64,000 nt of DNA from Desulfosporosinus acididurans (lineage in GTDB: Bacteria > Bacillota > Desulfitobacteriia > Desulfitobacteriales > Desulfitobacteriaceae). Below the pieces are notes generated by a model. The model did no database searches. It saw only the letters and a list, made by a program, of their open reading frames with translations, and was not told the origin of the DNA. The stretch spans positions 48,889-112,888 of the forward strand of contig NZ_LDZY01000016.1 of assembly GCF_001029285.1 (NCBI RefSeq), read 5' to 3'. Each line of letters opens with the position of its first letter. Within the stretch, counting starts at the first letter, position 1. Positions 1-9,633 of the stretch are shown here, piece after piece. The position numbers and the translations under genes are program-made.

Positions 1-3000
1 TGATCTCCTCCTTCCAACCAATGTAATTCACTTTTTGTTGATAGGTCATTATTCTCCGCTGAAGAGTCGATACGTTTCAGACGATTCCATAGATCTTCTT
101 GGTCTAAGGGACGCAGTTCCCGATATTGATTTTCCGGAAGGAAGGGATCGAAGTGACATACGGGTCGATAGGAGCAATATTGACAGGCGGTGCTTTTGCC
201 TCGGCGATAAGGATTTAAGGAGATTTCGCCTGCAAGAATTTCCTCTCCCCTTTGCCTAAGGGTTTGATAAAGATAACGTTGAAGTATGGCAAATTGGTTT
301 TCGGTGAGAACGTTGGCTCCTTTCCTAAAGGAACCGTCTTTATTTAATCTAAGGCCCAGCAATTCGGATTGCCCTGAGGCAAATGAAGAGTCCATCGCTT
401 CTAAAACCTGGGGGTCAGCTAATAAATAACCGCTGACTTTGACGGCTTTTAGCTTTTTCTCTTCAGCTTCCTCCGGACTGAGGGGAGACTTTTCGTCAAG
501 CTGCGGTTCAAGCACAGGAAAATAGAGAAAACCTGCAGGCAATGGTGACGGGTTGACCGTATTCAATAAAACCTCTGCTCCCTGCAGAGCAACGCTTAGA
601 TACGTGAGCAATTGAAGATTAAGGCCGTAGTAAATGGTATCCAGAGCCAAGGTCTGTTCACGGGATTTATAATCAAGGATTCTTAAATAGACTTGTCCAT
701 GCAAGAAGGCAGCGTCAACCCGATCAATTTGTCCCGCTAAAACTAAGGAATCTCCTTCGGATAAAGGAACCTCAACTCCGGGAAGTGTTTCATTGGGACC
801 GAATTTGACTTCCAATTGGATGGGAAGGAATACGCCTCGCCGTGCATGCTCTCCCAGTACTCGAACGGCATGATGGACTGTGCGTTTGAGTTTGTGAGTG
901 ATATAACGATAACGAGCATTGCTTAAGAGAATTTCGTGTTGTAATTGAGGTGCCAGTTGATCAGCTAACTCCGTGACAAGCGCCCAGGACTCTTCTTTTG
1001 TCAATTTTCCCCAATCCAAATCTCTTTCCTGGAGTTGTTGAGCAAAATCATGTAAAAGAGTGTGAAAAAATTCTCCCATATCCGGTCGGGAAAGTTGATA
1101 CGTTGATCGTTCACGCAGCTTCAGTCCATAATGGGCAAAATGTCCAAAGGGACACTTGGAAAATTGTTCTAAGCGGGAAACACTTGCCTTTAAATGCTTG
1201 CCATAGAGGCGGCGTGCAAGTGAACGGGGAATTCGTTGTTCTTGGTTTTTGGCGGTTAGGCTGGACCGAATATAGTTCAGCTTCCGCTGATGATTAGGAT
1301 CTTGACCCAGCCATCTCTCAGCAGCTTGCCAGAGGGTTGACAGAGGCTCTCCTTGCTGCTGCAGAAGTCGTAACTGATCGGCATAATATTGAAGGGCTGA
1401 GTTCCCTTGAGTAATCAATTCTAATGCTTCCTGATTGCCTAAAAAGTTCTCGGAAATTGAAAAAAGATGTTTGAGGCGCAGGATAACAGAGGAAACTGTA
1501 AGTGCTTTCCCCTCCTCATCGGTTAGAGGATACGAGACTACTAATTTTTCCCTCGCTCTTGTAAAAGCAGTATAAATAAAAAATTGTTCCTCGTAGATTT
1601 GAGCTTTCCCTTTAGGCGCGAGAGAAATTCCCTCTTTTTGTAATTGTTCTCGTTCTTCCGCATCGAGAACTCCTTCAGAAGCAGGTCTGGCCGGAAGAAC
1701 TCCTTCATTGGCTCCTAAGATGAATTGAATTCGCACCTCAGGATTGCGCGAACGGTCTAAGGAACCAACGAGGACTTGATCAATTCCTGGAGGAATTTGC
1801 CCGAGTTCAAGAGCTTCGATTCCTGAGGTGAGAATTAAGAGATATTCCTCAAGGTCCAAGGTTTCGTCACCTAAACCAGATACAATTTCATCGAAGACTT
1901 GGATAACAGCGTTCCAGAGCTGCTCCTGAAGCTTGGCTTCACTCAGCTTTCCTTCGCTTAGAGATTTTTCCGCCCACCTCTTTAAGGTTAAGGGGACGTT
2001 GAGGTTCTCTAAAAATGAAAACAGTGCTTCTGTAATCTCCCGAACCGTTAAATCTTCTTTTTTCTTTATTGAACCAAGCGTATTGAATAGAGGAATAATT
2101 TGCTCATAGATAATTGATCTGCAGGTATTTAACTGAGCTTCGAATTTTTGTTCACGATCAAGTTGTTCTTCATTCTGACCCAGCGACCATTGGCGATGAT
2201 AACGCCAGGGGATATTGTTTCTCCAACGTTCTCCGTGTATTCCATGCTCGAGAATATAGTTTTCCAAACGATCGATATCGTCTCTTTGCAGCGGGAAAAA
2301 GTCAGTCTTCAAGCAGCGAAAGAGCGGTTCGTACGCCCAATTACTAGAAACAACTTCAAGGATCGAGAGAACTAATTCGATGAAAGGATGATGAAGGATA
2401 GTGTGTTTATGATCAATATAAAAGGGAATCTCGTAAGATGTAAAGGCTTGAGAGATTAACTCCTGATACCCCGGAAGATCACGTGTCATAACGGACATGT
2501 CTTTCCAAAACATTCCTTCATCTCGAGCGTAGCGTCGTAATTCTCTGGCAATCCCTTCGACTTCTGCCCGTCGATTGACTGCGGAAATTATTTGAATTCC
2601 GGGTGAATCTATAGCGGGAGCAGGTGCTTGATTATAGGGAATCATAGGATAGGTAGAATAATGCTTCTCTAAATAATCGAGCCAAGGATGGTTAAAGCGT
2701 TTTGCTGTTTTAAGTATTGTCGGAGGCAGAACCTGAACTCCAGTTTCCAGGGCCAATCGCTGCAATGCTTGATAAGTTTGCCAGGGGCCTGTAAAAAACT
2801 CTTCCCCTATTTTTAACGCGCTTTCTTCCAGATCCCTTTCCTTCGCGATAATGTCCGGGTCAAGCGGAATTGTAATCACAATATCAGCGGCCGTCATAAG
2901 CAGGCGTTTTAAAACCTCAAGCTCCTGAGGAGTATAGCCATTGAAACCGTCGATCCAAACTTGGGCTCCCTGAACAAGAGGCGCAATGGGAATCTTGGCG

Positions 3001-3548
3001 GCTAATAGGGAAAGCTCATCATCAGGATCCCTTACATCTTGTCCAAGAGATGCTTGAAATTCTTCGTAGATTAAGGCTAAATCATGGAGTTTATTTTCCA
3101 ATATCTCTTGATTGCTTTTAACATAACGCAAATCATAAGGGGTAATTCGATAGGTTTTAAATTCCCCGATCGTTTGTGCCAGAAGGTCAGCCATTCCGGG
3201 TCGAGTTGCCGAACGGGCAAAGGCTTTAAGTTCCAGACGATGCTTTAAAAGAATTCGCCGCAAAAGCATTCGTTTGCCAGTAGCCCCAATTAGAATCTTC
3301 TGTCCTCCGCCAGTTTCTGCAAAAACTCGCCAGCCCATGCGCCGAAAACTTAAGACCAGAGCCCGCAGGCTTCCACCCAAATCCGGTGTATTGGCCAGGG
3401 CCACTTCCATCTGATAGCTCGCCTGTTCGGGCACAAGCAGGATTATTGGATTTCCCCATGGTTGGTTCCGAAGTTCCCGGCGGATTTCCTCTAAGCAAAG
3501 AGTACTTTTGCCACTGCCTGCTCGGCCAATTACCAATCGGAGGCTCAA
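1..3548 (-). CDS. addB: ATP-dependent helicase/nuclease subunit B (AddB), 3' end cut
   Basis: AddB subunit of the AddAB double-strand break repair helicase-nuclease. The start is TTG at 3548, preceded by GGAGC. The first residues give an intact Walker A loop (IGRAGSGKST). Near residue 800 is the first Fe-S cysteine (SRLEQFSKCPFAHYG). Near residue 945 is the RecB-type nuclease core (GQIDRVD, then LRILDYKS). Near residue 1118 are the remaining cluster cysteines (ACQYC...VC). The frame is open for 1182 codons to the window edge, so only the last few residues are missing. A GGAAGGAGGAG ribosome site within the last codons, on the minus strand at 4-15, suggests that addA follows directly outside the window. 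Confidence 0.95.
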   Translation of the reverse strand, partial: MSLRLVIGRAGSGKSTLCLEEIRRELRNQPWGNPIILLVPEQASYQMEVALANTPDLGGSLRALVLSFRRMGWRVFAETGGGQKILIGATGKRMLLRRILLKHRLELKAFARSATRPGMADLLAQTIGEFKTYRITPYDLRYVKSNQEILENKLHDLALIYEEFQASLGQDVRDPDDELSLLAAKIPIAPLVQGAQVWIDGFNGYTPQELEVLKRLLMTAADIVITIPLDPDIIAKERDLEESALKIGEEFFTGPWQTYQALQRLALETGVQVLPPTILKTAKRFNHPWLDYLEKHYSTYPMIPYNQAPAPAIDSPGIQIISAVNRRAEVEGIARELRRYARDEGMFWKDMSVMTRDLPGYQELISQAFTSYEIPFYIDHKHTILHHPFIELVLSILEVVSSNWAYEPLFRCLKTDFFPLQRDDIDRLENYILEHGIHGERWRNNIPWRYHRQWSLGQNEEQLDREQKFEAQLNTCRSIIYEQIIPLFNTLGSIKKKEDLTVREITEALFSFLENLNVPLTLKRWAEKSLSEGKLSEAKLQEQLWNAVIQVFDEIVSGLGDETLDLEEYLLILTSGIEALELGQIPPGIDQVLVGSLDRSRNPEVRIQFILGANEGVLPARPASEGVLDAEEREQLQKEGISLAPKGKAQIYEEQFFIYTAFTRAREKLVVSYPLTDEEGKALTVSSVILRLKHLFSISENFLGNQEALELITQGNSALQYYADQLRLLQQQGEPLSTLWQAAERWLGQDPNHQRKLNYIRSSLTAKNQEQRIPRSLARRLYGKHLKASVSRLEQFSKCPFGHFAHYGLKLRERSTYQLSRPDMGEFFHTLLHDFAQQLQERDLDWGKLTKEESWALVTELADQLAPQLQHEILLSNARYRYITHKLKRTVHHAVRVLGEHARRGVFLPIQLEVKFGPNETLPGVEVPLSEGDSLVLAGQIDRVDAAFLHGQVYLRILDYKSREQTLALDTIYYGLNLQLLTYLSVALQGAEVLLNTVNPSPLPAGFLYFPVLEPQLDEKSPLSPEEAEEKKLKAVKVSGYLLADPQVLEAMDSSFASGQSELLGLRLNKDGSFRKGANVLTENQFAILQRYLYQTLRQRGEEILAGEISLNPYRRGKSTACQYCSYRPVCHFDPFLPENQYRELRPLDQEDLWNRLKRIDSSAENNDLSTKSELHWLEGGD

Positions 3549-3605
3549 ATTAATTGCTCCTTTCCAATGAAAAACATGTCTGAAATTTGGATTGCCAAAT
3601 CCTTT

Positions 3606-4547
3606 TTAAATCTCTATATGCCGTACTTGAGAAATCTCACTTAACAGTGCTGCGCCAACAGATGGCTGATAAGAAGGTTGAAGCAATTGCAGGTTAGAAA
3701 ACTCTTCATAAATAGTCAATAAAAATGTGGGCTCAATAAATTCCCAAATATGGGTAATACCTCCAACAAGCCCTAGGTCAATACCTTGAGTTTTCCGGAG
3801 CAGTGCTCTGGTAACGAGCCCTAAATCTCTTCCTGCTTGGGCAAATATTGCTTCTGCGACAGCATCCTGGTTCCGAGCCGCCTCTACAACTATAGGAACT
3901 AAAGCTGCAATATCTTTATTTGTGCGTTCTGCTTGATTCAGCCAGTCAACAATTTCACGCACTTGTTTTAGCTGCAAATGATTTGACACTATTGATTCTA
4001 AAATACTTTTAGGCCCGTAGCCATCACAGGATGCAACCATAGCTGCAAGCGCCTTACGTCCAATATCATAGCCGCTGCCCTGGTCACCTATTAAATGCCC
4101 CCAGCCCCCAATGCGAAAGACCTTTCCCTCGTCATTAACTCCGAGGGCCACAGTTCCGGTTCCAACAGCCAAAACATTTCCGAAAAATCTCCCTCTTACA
4201 GACATTAAGGCGCCAAAAGCATCATTCTCCATAACAATAGGAATATCACGAAAAGATAATCCTCGTACTTCCTCTAATTTTAGTAATTCATCTCTTAAAC
4301 CATTCGCCATAATATTCCAGTCCTCAGCGGTGTCAATACCCGCAAGGCTAATTCCGATACCTTCTAAAGAACCCTCTTTCAGAGCATCGCGAATTCCGTT
4401 CACGATATTGTTTACAGCTTGAGTTCTGCCAACAACGTGATAGTTACTTGAAGGGTTGAGCTGAGAACAAAGTATTTTTCCGGTTGAATCAAGGGCTACA
4501 ACTTCTGTCTTACTGCCTCCGCCGTCCACTCCGATTCTTATTCCCAT
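3606..4547 (-). CDS. BadF/BadG-type ATPase, N-acetylglucosamine kinase-like
   Basis: A 313-aa sugar kinase of the ASKHA fold. The N-terminus carries the phosphate-1 loop GVDGGGSKTE, and a glycine-rich phosphate-2 region (AVGTGTVALG) lies near residue 120, followed by GGWGHLIGDQGSGYDIGRKA, typical of bacterial GlcNAc kinases. These enzymes phosphorylate amino sugars recovered from cell wall. The start chosen is ATG 4547 (MGIRIGVDGGG); a longer frame to 4622 adds 25 residues with no family similarity. It lies downstream of a divergent cell-wall deacetylase, which fits a wall-recycling role (inference). The exact substrate cannot be read from sequence. Confidence 0.85.
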   Translation of the reverse strand: MGIRIGVDGGGSKTEVVALDSTGKILCSQLNPSSNYHVVGRTQAVNNIVNGIRDALKEGSLEGIGISLAGIDTAEDWNIMANGLRDELLKLEEVRGLSFRDIPIVMENDAFGALMSVRGRFFGNVLAVGTGTVALGVNDEGKVFRIGGWGHLIGDQGSGYDIGRKALAAMVASCDGYGPKSILESIVSNHLQLKQVREIVDWLNQAERTNKDIAALVPIVVEAARNQDAVAEAIFAQAGRDLGLVTRALLRKTQGIDLGLVGGITHIWEFIEPTFLLTIYEEFSNLQLLQPSYQPSVGAALLSEISQVRHIEI

Positions 4548-4686
4548 GTTAGCACTTCCTATTCTATGGTAAATCAAGCATCTATTTCGGCAATCCAATT
4601 CTTTGTACTGTCCTAGAAGCATACTACAATAATAGGTTATCTAAATTATAGCACGTGTCAACGACATCAGAATGTTCCCATACTAA

Positions 4687-4748
4687 ATTTCGCAGCAAAG
4701 GCAGCAGAACAACGGATAACCGGTCTTCTCCTGCCTTTGCTGCGAAAT
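4687..4748. repeat. Perfect 18-bp inverted repeat with 26-nt loop
   Basis: The arms at 4687-4704 and 4731-4748 are exact reverse complements (atttcgcagcaaaggcag). They sit between the divergent kinase and deacetylase genes. There is no T-run on either side, so a simple terminator is unlikely. It may be an operator, a structured leader or a relic of a small mobile palindrome. Confidence 0.8.
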
Positions 4749-4859
4749 CGAATATGATCACGTGCTTGGAGTGAGTAGGTATGAGATAAGATTTTGAAAG
4801 AGTATGCATGGTTCAAGATATTTACCCATAGGATAATAAAGCAATTGGGGGTGTAAACG

Positions 4860-5609
4860 GTGCTTTTTTTGTTATTAACTCGAAGAAGACTAATTATGCT
4901 TTGCTTATTTATCACTATTATGGGAGTTATCATCTTCACCACAGCGACTTCACTAACAGCCCCTTCTTTGGTACGTATTCCAGGAACCTATTACATGGCT
5001 CATACACAGGAAAAAGTAGTTGCCTTAACTTTTGATGATGGTCCTGATCCCATTGACACGCCACAAGTCTTGGAAATACTTAAGGAAAAAGAAGTCAGAG
5101 CAACATTTTTTGTTTTAGGGCAAGCTGTTAAGGATAATCCAAGGTTATTAAAGCGTTTAGCCAATGAAGGTCATGAAATCGGAAATCATAGTTATGACCA
5201 TGATTATAAACAACAACGCCTTTTGAAAGAGATTAGTCAAACGGACGACGAAGTTTATGCGGCAACGGGTATCCATACTTATTTTTATCGCCCGCCTGGA
5301 GGTTTTCTGTCAAAGGCGCAACTGGAAAGTATTAAAAAGAATGGCCATGTCGTTGCTCTCTGGAGTGTCGATAGTAAAGACTGGCGCAATCCTGGAGTTA
5401 ATCAAATTGTTAAAAATGTTATGAATAATGTTTTCCCGGGAGCAATTATCCTTATGCACGATGGCGGTTATCATCGAACTCAAACTGTTAAAGCCCTGGG
5501 ATTAATTATTGATTCTCTTAAAAGAGAAGGTTATCGAATCGTTACCTTAAGTGAACTAAAAAAATTTGATACAGAACGTAATTCTGAACTTAATTCGGAA
5601 CTAAAGTAA
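4860..5609 (+). CDS. Polysaccharide deacetylase, NodB domain, membrane-anchored
   Basis: A 249-aa carbohydrate esterase family 4 protein. Residues 1-35 form a basic stretch and one hydrophobic signal/anchor segment. The NodB domain follows: VALTFDDGPDP (catalytic Asp and metal Asp), IGNHSYDHD (metal His pair), YRPPGG and ILMHDGG. The size and pattern match PdaA/PdaB-type peptidoglycan N-acetyl deacetylases of spore formers. The start is GTG 4860 after GGGGG; no better ATG is seen. The protein should act outside the membrane on peptidoglycan. It converges with the diguanylate cyclase gene, whose stop lies four bases away. Confidence 0.9.
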   Translation: MLFLLLTRRRLIMLCLFITIMGVIIFTTATSLTAPSLVRIPGTYYMAHTQEKVVALTFDDGPDPIDTPQVLEILKEKEVRATFFVLGQAVKDNPRLLKRLANEGHEIGNHSYDHDYKQQRLLKEISQTDDEVYAATGIHTYFYRPPGGFLSKAQLESIKKNGHVVALWSVDSKDWRNPGVNQIVKNVMNNVFPGAIILMHDGGYHRTQTVKALGLIIDSLKREGYRIVTLSELKKFDTERNSELNSELK

Positions 5610-5613
5610 ACAA

Positions 5614-6987
5614 TTATGAACCTAAGTTAGAGATACTTTTGGACTTTGGATTATAGATGGATAATTGGTTTTTGCCATTGCGTTTTGAACAATAGAGGGC
5701 ATCGTCGGCAAGTTTGATGAGTTCTTCCGCTGTCAAGGCATGCAGCGGATAAACAGCCAGTCCCACCGATATTGTTGTTTGCAGCAAAGGATTATCTTCC
5801 ATAATTTTGATGCGGGTAGTTTCAAGCAACCTTTCAGCAATACTGATTGCTGCTTCGAGAGGTGTCTTAGGCAAGAGAATGACAAATTCATCTCCTGCAT
5901 ACCGCACCACAGCATCCCCTTCCCTTACGGTTTCTAGTAAGAGTTTAGCCAGGAAACGCAAAAATTGATCCCCGACAGGATGCCCAAACTGGTCATTAAT
6001 TCTCTTGAAATTGTCGCAATCAATAAAAAGAAGGGAAACCTTTCCCTTAGCAGTCTGGGCATGATTAATAGCGCGTTCTGTTAAATCGGTAAGAGAGCGA
6101 GAATTTAAAAGACCTGTTAAGCTGTCCGTTTCAGACAGGCAACGAACATGTTCGTATAAGCGGGCGTTCGCTAAAGCGACACTCACTTGGTTGGCAAAAA
6201 TCTGGGCCAATTGAAGATCATCTTTGCTAAAGGTATTTAAACTCAGAGTATAGATCCAAAGAACTCCAAAAGTTTTTTCTTCTAATTTAAGGGGAATTCC
6301 CATGACAGATTCGTCATCATAGGGAGTACCTGGAATGTGTATAGACCTTGGATCATGTTCAGCATCTCCGGAAAGGACAGCTTCACCTGTTGCTGCTACC
6401 CAGCCTACCAAGCCAAAACCTACTCGGGGGTGGTTATTGAGAATACTGGTTAGTACATCAGGGTCACTTTGACTTTCACGAGCACTAATTACCCGCAGCG
6501 ATTTTTCTTCATCTTCCATTAAGTAAATTGTACAGCCGTCTGCCTTAAATAAGGAAAAGGTTTGATCAACTACTTGATTCGTTAGTTCACACAAATCAAG
6601 TGTTTTCGTTAAAGAGGTCGATATATCGGATAATGCTGACATCTCTGTTTCGTGCCGCTGAATTTGACGAATTGCATCGATCTCTCGATTAACAGCAATA
6701 CCAATAAAGAGATAAACCAATGTATAGAGAAGCCATTGCAGGAGTGTTAGACGATGTGTATGTTCATATAAAATAAGGAACGTTAATCCGGAGGCGAGAA
6801 CGATTTGAATTAACAAAAATTCCCACGGAAAATACAGAGCAACTAGAGCTGTGATGAGGAAAAAAAAGGATACTAAAGAGATGCTTTGATCACCTAGGAG
6901 CATAATTATCAGTGTAAGACCAAACATGAAACAAATCATGGCCAAAGCCCAAATTTTATTCGGTCTCCATTTCTTCTCGCTTATCAC
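5614..6987 (-). CDS. Membrane GAF-GGDEF diguanylate cyclase
   Basis: A 457-aa c-di-GMP synthase. Residues 10-95 hold about four to five hydrophobic segments. A GAF sensor domain follows (about 130-285, starting ISTSLTKTLDL). The GGDEF domain is at about 295-445. The active site reads AGDEF rather than GGDEF, a variant usually compatible with activity. An RxxD product-inhibition site (REGD) lies five residues upstream. The start is GTG 6987 preceded by GAGGTGG. The terminal Ser-rich tail is short. The signal sensed by the GAF domain is unknown. Confidence 0.92.
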   Translation of the reverse strand: MISEKKWRPNKIWALAMICFMFGLTLIIMLLGDQSISLVSFFFLITALVALYFPWEFLLIQIVLASGLTFLILYEHTHRLTLLQWLLYTLVYLFIGIAVNREIDAIRQIQRHETEMSALSDISTSLTKTLDLCELTNQVVDQTFSLFKADGCTIYLMEDEEKSLRVISARESQSDPDVLTSILNNHPRVGFGLVGWVAATGEAVLSGDAEHDPRSIHIPGTPYDDESVMGIPLKLEEKTFGVLWIYTLSLNTFSKDDLQLAQIFANQVSVALANARLYEHVRCLSETDSLTGLLNSRSLTDLTERAINHAQTAKGKVSLLFIDCDNFKRINDQFGHPVGDQFLRFLAKLLLETVREGDAVVRYAGDEFVILLPKTPLEAAISIAERLLETTRIKIMEDNPLLQTTISVGLAVYPLHALTAEELIKLADDALYCSKRNGKNQLSIYNPKSKSISNLGS

Positions 6988-7101
6988 CGTTTGCCACCTC
7001 TGTTCTATAACTGATCAAGAGACATCTTATTTTGTTTTATATGTTACTTCTACTTCTCTTTACGTTACCATAAATCCTGCACCAAAAGGGTTATATCATT
7101 T

Positions 7102-7950
7102 TTATTCATTTTTTAAAAATCCCCTGCCGAGAACTTCCCCGGCATTGGATACAATCATAAATGCTTCTGGGTCAACATCACGCACTGCTTGTTTTAAGCG
7201 GCCTAGTTCCGGAAGACTGACTACACAGATAATAACATTTTTAGGCTCGTTAGAATAAGCACCGCGGCCGCTTAAAAAAGTTGCTCCTCTGCCTAAGTCC
7301 ACCATAATTCGATCGACCAAAGCTTCCGGTTGATCGGAAATAATCGTTATTGATTTCGAAGGAACGCCGCTTTGGATTATGTCGAGGACCCGCCCGTAGA
7401 CAAAAAGATTGACTAAGGTATAGAGAGCTCTATTTGAGCCTAAGATTGCCCAGGAAACCAAAATTATCAGGCTATTGATCGCTAAAGCAGACGTTCCCAT
7501 GGGCACTCCATATCTTCGATGGATAACCTTAGAAACAATATCCGTGCCTCCCAGACTTCCACCAAAACGAAACACAATACTTGAGGAAATTCCTGAAAAC
7601 ACACCGCCGTAGACTGCCCCAAGAAAGATATCGTTTATCGGCACTGGATGGATACCTTTAAAGAGATCAAGGAAGATAGAAAAAATGACTAATCCCCAAA
7701 TGGTTTTGAAAATAAAATCTTTATTTATTTCCCTCCATCCTAAAATGAACAGCGGAACATTTAATAGGAATGTCATTAAGCCAATAGGGAGTTTTAATGT
7801 GTAAAGCAGCAACAGTGCTATGCCGCCGACCCCTCCACCGCCAAGCCCAGAAGGGACGACAAAGGCTTGAATTCCATATGCGGCAATAATTGCCCCGGCA
7901 GCTATTGCCAAAATGCCGCCAATAGATTTCGTACGTTTCGTTAACTTCAT
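7102..7950 (-). CDS. YitT family membrane protein (DUF161 + DUF2179)
   Basis: A 282-aa protein with five to six membrane segments (residues 10-190) carrying the YitT signature GGGGVGGIALLL and GGSLGGTDIVSKVIHRRYG. A soluble C-terminal DUF2179 domain follows (about 215-275). The family is very common in Firmicutes, usually in several copies, and has no firm molecular function. The start ATG 7950 has a GGAGG ribosome site. It is a monocistronic gene between the cyclase and cardiolipin synthase genes. Confidence 0.92.
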   Translation of the reverse strand: MKLTKRTKSIGGILAIAAGAIIAAYGIQAFVVPSGLGGGGVGGIALLLLYTLKLPIGLMTFLLNVPLFILGWREINKDFIFKTIWGLVIFSIFLDLFKGIHPVPINDIFLGAVYGGVFSGISSSIVFRFGGSLGGTDIVSKVIHRRYGVPMGTSALAINSLIILVSWAILGSNRALYTLVNLFVYGRVLDIIQSGVPSKSITIISDQPEALVDRIMVDLGRGATFLSGRGAYSNEPKNVIICVVSLPELGRLKQAVRDVDPEAFMIVSNAGEVLGRGFLKNE

Positions 7951-8058
7951 GCCTTACCTCCATGAATCCAACCTCCACTGTTTCGCGAATCGCCCGGGGA
8001 GGTTGGAAATTAGTAATATTATACAGACATTTGAAGATAAGGTAAAGCTGAAGGAACT

Positions 8059-9483
8059 TTATAGCAGTGGTGAAAATAAACGAGCAAAGGACTCTTTAAG
8101 ACGTTCGGAATATGGACGAGTTTGGAACGCTTCGAGATTAATACTTCGAGATTCACTCAAATCATTTTCGAAGTCCTTAACTAAGAGCATCGTTAATTTC
8201 TGATCATACATAAACGCGGAGATTTCAAAGTCAAGGGAAAAGCTACGCACATCCATATTAGCAGACCCTACAGATGCTAAAGTTTCATCAATGAGAAGAA
8301 CTTTAGCGTGAAGAATTCCTTTCATATACTTATAGATTTTAACGCCTGCTTCGAGCAGTTCTTCAAGATAGGAGTTCATAGCCCAGTAAGTCACTTTGTG
8401 TTCCGGAACTCCTTGGATAATGATTTGAACATCTATTCCTGAGAGGGCTGCAGTCTTGAGCCCCATGATTAGACTTTCATCAGGGATAAAATAGGGTGTC
8501 TCGATTTTTATGCTCCGCTTAGCCATCGTTATCGCGACGAAAAAACCTTGCAGAATGGATGCCCAATTAGAATCCGGGCCGCTGGCGCCAATCTGAATAG
8601 GAAGTATATCAGGGATTTCAACCTTAGGAAAGTAGTTTTCACCCCTTATCTCCTGATGAGTTACAGTATTCCAGTCGTTTAAAAAGATACTTTGCAGGGT
8701 ATGGACGGATTCTCCAAATAATTTGAGGTGAGTATCTCTCCAAAATCCAAGTTTCGGGTCACGCGAAAGATATTCGTCTCCAATATTGAGCCCCCCCATG
8801 TACCCTACATACCCGTCAATGATAACAATTTTTCGGTGGTAACGTAAATTAAGCCTTGGAGTTAAAAAGGGAAAGCGTAATGGAAAATACCATTGAGCTT
8901 GGATTCCGGCTTGTCTCATGGTAGTCATGAAGTTTCCAGCCAGGAAAAGGCTCCCCACTCCGTCAAGGAGAACGCGTACTTCCACTCCTTCAGAAACTTT
9001 ATGGGAAAGGATTTTTAAGACGTCGGCACCTATTTCATCATCTTTGAAAATGTAATAGCTCAAATGGATGTGATGGGCGGCATTTTCTAACGATTGAAGC
9101 AAAGCAGCAAATTTCTCTCGGCCATTGACGAGTACGTCAACTTTGTTATGCATCTTTAAGCGGGCATAACCACTATACATAAGGAGGTTAGCTAATTTAA
9201 GGTCTAAATTGTTATCTGGAGAAAAAGTTGAGTATTCATTCTTTGGAATGGGATCGTATTCATTGATTCTTTGCTTTAACCTATTTGTCCGTTGTGCCTT
9301 ATTCCGAAAGAGTTTATTACGTTGCTTTTGAGAAAATAGAATATAAAGAAGAAAACCCAGGATCGGCAGGAGACTTAGAATAAACAACCAAGTTACAGTT
9401 TTTCCTGGATCTTTATTTTCAAGAATAATCACTGTTCCCAAGAGCAATACTTGAACGCCTACTAATAATGCGACCCATAACAT
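8059..9483 (-). CDS. cls: Cardiolipin synthase
   Basis: A 474-aa phospholipase D superfamily enzyme that condenses two phosphatidylglycerols into cardiolipin at the membrane. Two N-terminal membrane helices (residues 3-50) precede two HKD motifs: YHRKIVIIDGYVGYMGGLN (about 215) and LHAKVLLIDETLASVGSANMD (about 390). The length is typical of Firmicute Cls. The start ATG 9483 has GGTGG just upstream. All catalytic His, Lys and Asp residues are present in both motifs. Confidence 0.95.
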   Translation of the reverse strand: MLWVALLVGVQVLLLGTVIILENKDPGKTVTWLFILSLLPILGFLLYILFSQKQRNKLFRNKAQRTNRLKQRINEYDPIPKNEYSTFSPDNNLDLKLANLLMYSGYARLKMHNKVDVLVNGREKFAALLQSLENAAHHIHLSYYIFKDDEIGADVLKILSHKVSEGVEVRVLLDGVGSLFLAGNFMTTMRQAGIQAQWYFPLRFPFLTPRLNLRYHRKIVIIDGYVGYMGGLNIGDEYLSRDPKLGFWRDTHLKLFGESVHTLQSIFLNDWNTVTHQEIRGENYFPKVEIPDILPIQIGASGPDSNWASILQGFFVAITMAKRSIKIETPYFIPDESLIMGLKTAALSGIDVQIIIQGVPEHKVTYWAMNSYLEELLEAGVKIYKYMKGILHAKVLLIDETLASVGSANMDVRSFSLDFEISAFMYDQKLTMLLVKDFENDLSESRSINLEAFQTRPYSERLKESFARLFSPLL

Positions 9484-9633
9484 GTTTCCACCGCCCAGTT
9501 ATAGTTTTCAGCGAGTGCCTTATTTGTTTACTACATTTCGTATTATGTGCACTCGATGGACTTTTTAACTAGGAAATGGAAATCTATCACGATGAGCATA
9601 ACTCTCTTCGGGAATTGCCCCTATTGATATAGT

